Translations under genes and position numbers: made by a program
Notes under the pieces: model-generated
What the model was told of the DNA's origin: nothing
What the model saw: the letters and a program-made list of their open reading frames with translations, nothing else
Database searches by the model: none
Assembly (NCBI RefSeq): GCF_028689295.1
Contig: NZ_JAQTWL010000021.1
Location: 1-34,584 of the forward strand
Source: Rhodoferax sp.
GTDB lineage: Bacteria; Pseudomonadota; Gammaproteobacteria; Burkholderiales; Burkholderiaceae_C
DNA length: 34,584 bases
Reading direction: 5' to 3'
In this document: positions 34,158 through 34,584 of the stretch, one piece after another
How the letters are laid out: every line of letters begins with the position of its first letter
Numbering within the stretch: position 1 is the first letter of the stretch

Positions 34158-34384
34158 TCCAGCACGTCGTTGAACGTCACCAGCCGGGCGTAATCCGCTT
34201 CGGAGATCACCACCCCGAAGCGCTCGCTCAGGCTGACCAAAAAGTTCAGCCAGTCCATCGAGTCCAGATCAACCTGGCTGCGCATCGGCCGCGCAAAATC
34301 GAGCGCACCGGGCTCCAGTTCCGGCGCAATGGCGCGCAGCAGGGTCATGACAGTGGCGGACAGCGTTTCTTGGTTAGTGTTCAT
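34121..34384 (-). CDS. Acyl carrier protein
   Basis: The 87-aa product starts at ATG 34384, with GGAG about 9 bases upstream; a TTG at 34399 is less likely. It has the four-helix carrier pattern and phosphopantetheine site S42 in DLDSMDWLNF, followed by RFGVVISEADYARLVTFNDVLDYL. It is not the fatty-acid-synthesis ACP by context, since no fab genes are near. Its 3' end overlaps the nitroreductase-like gene by 37 bp on the other strand. What it carries is unknown. Confidence 0.9.
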   Translation of the reverse strand: MNTNQETLSATVMTLLRAIAPELEPGALDFARPMRSQVDLDSMDWLNFLVSLSERFGVVISEADYARLVTFNDVLDYLVPALAGKSG

Positions 34385-34404
34385 AGGGTGATGCTCCAAA
34401 AGGC

Positions 34405-34430
34405 ATTCGCGGCGGGGGCGCCGCTCCTAC
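34405..34430. repeat. REP-like hairpin
   Basis: GCGGCG (34409-34414), GGGG loop and CGCCGC (34419-34424), flanked by ATTC on the left and TCCTAC on the right. On the minus strand it reads GTAGGAGCGGCG, the form of the common REP repeats of Pseudomonas and other Proteobacteria. Only one copy is in the window. Confidence 0.7.
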
Positions 34431-34473
34431 ATGGGGATAAGAGCCTGGATTTCTGGCTTTGTAGACATGATGG

Positions 34474-34559
34474 ATGACCTGCCAACCTCGTAAACGTGGG
34501 TTATGTTTCGAGGTTGGAGAACTTCGTAACACAGAGCCATTAACGAGGAGACAGGTCAT
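34474..34559 (+). promoter_or_regulatory. Structured mRNA leader covering the ribosome binding site and start codon
   Basis: Three helices nest as a three-way junction: ATGACCTG (34474-34481) with CAGGTCAT (34552-34559); CCAACCTCG (34482-34490) with CGAGGTTGG (34509-34517); CTTCGT (34522-34527) with ACGAGG (34543-34548, one G-U pair). The third pairs with the ribosome binding site and the first with the AU of the start codon. This would hold translation down unless opened. It could instead be part of an IS110-type bridge RNA region if the gene is a transposase. Confidence 0.55.
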
Positions 34560-34584
34560 GGAAAAGTTTAACGGCATTTATGTT
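34558..34584 (+). CDS. Start of an unidentified gene cut by the window end
   Basis: ATG 34558 follows ACGAGGAG about 7 bases upstream and gives nine codons, MEKFNGIYV, before the window stops. This is too short to identify. IYV would fit the first strand of an IS110-family transposase (usually YVGIDVSK-like), and MEKFxGIY also begins some DapA/NanA-type lyases. The structured leader and nearby REP-like hairpin lean slightly to a mobile element. Confidence 0.5.

Overview
The window looks like chromosomal DNA of a betaproteobacterium of the Comamonadaceae (Rhodoferax/Polaromonas-like). This is inferred from the high GC content, the gene repertoire (PurL, SelO, YciB, RlhA and malonyl-CoA decarboxylase in typical betaproteobacterial form) and the many PAS-GGDEF sensors. 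No rRNA, tRNA or CRISPR array was seen.

Left edge (1-2598) is accessory DNA. It holds the 5' end of an IS30-type transposase gene, then a short integron cassette region: a recombination core near 398, a 146-codon membrane-anchored cassette protein, a well-formed attC (896-964), a 474-aa cassette protein with a PD-(D/E)XK-like nuclease domain, and a decayed attC (2413-2479). No integrase gene lies in the window. The nuclease-like cassette is the best candidate for a poorly described system, possibly phage defence.

2599-7848 (minus strand) is a tightly overlapped operon: acyl-CoA ligase, livH, livM, livG, livF. It probably imports a carboxylate or amino-acid-like substrate and activates it with CoA. 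No substrate-binding protein gene is present, and the integron region starts right after livF. 7953-11524 (plus) is a compact run selO-msrB-yciB-bolA-PpiC chaperone, closed by a bidirectional terminator shared with a convergent acyltransferase-like membrane protein (DUF1624). 12360-16065 (plus) holds rlhA and a two-gene unit (STAS-like protein plus PAS-GGDEF cyclase) bounded by a 34-bp echo of the rlhA 3' end.

16134-23696 (minus) carries an FAD monooxygenase, purL, a GNAT acetyltransferase and malonyl-CoA decarboxylase. purL contains two in-frame 81-bp palindromic repeat elements and an adjacent AT-rich palindrome, all in interdomain linkers. 23834-25308 (plus) encodes an exported PQQ-type sugar dehydrogenase, a perfect 26-bp palindrome and a 70-aa SAP/Rho-N-like protein with a cysteine cluster. 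25320-32767 (minus) is a signalling block: a three-PAS diguanylate cyclase overlapping a CheB-CheR-PAS fusion, a Crp/Fnr regulator without the Fe-S cysteines, and a NarL-type two-component pair. 33028-34384 holds Hsp20, a nitroreductase-like protein and a convergent acyl carrier protein. The right edge has a REP-like hairpin and a leader that could fold over the ribosome binding site and start codon of a gene cut by the window end.
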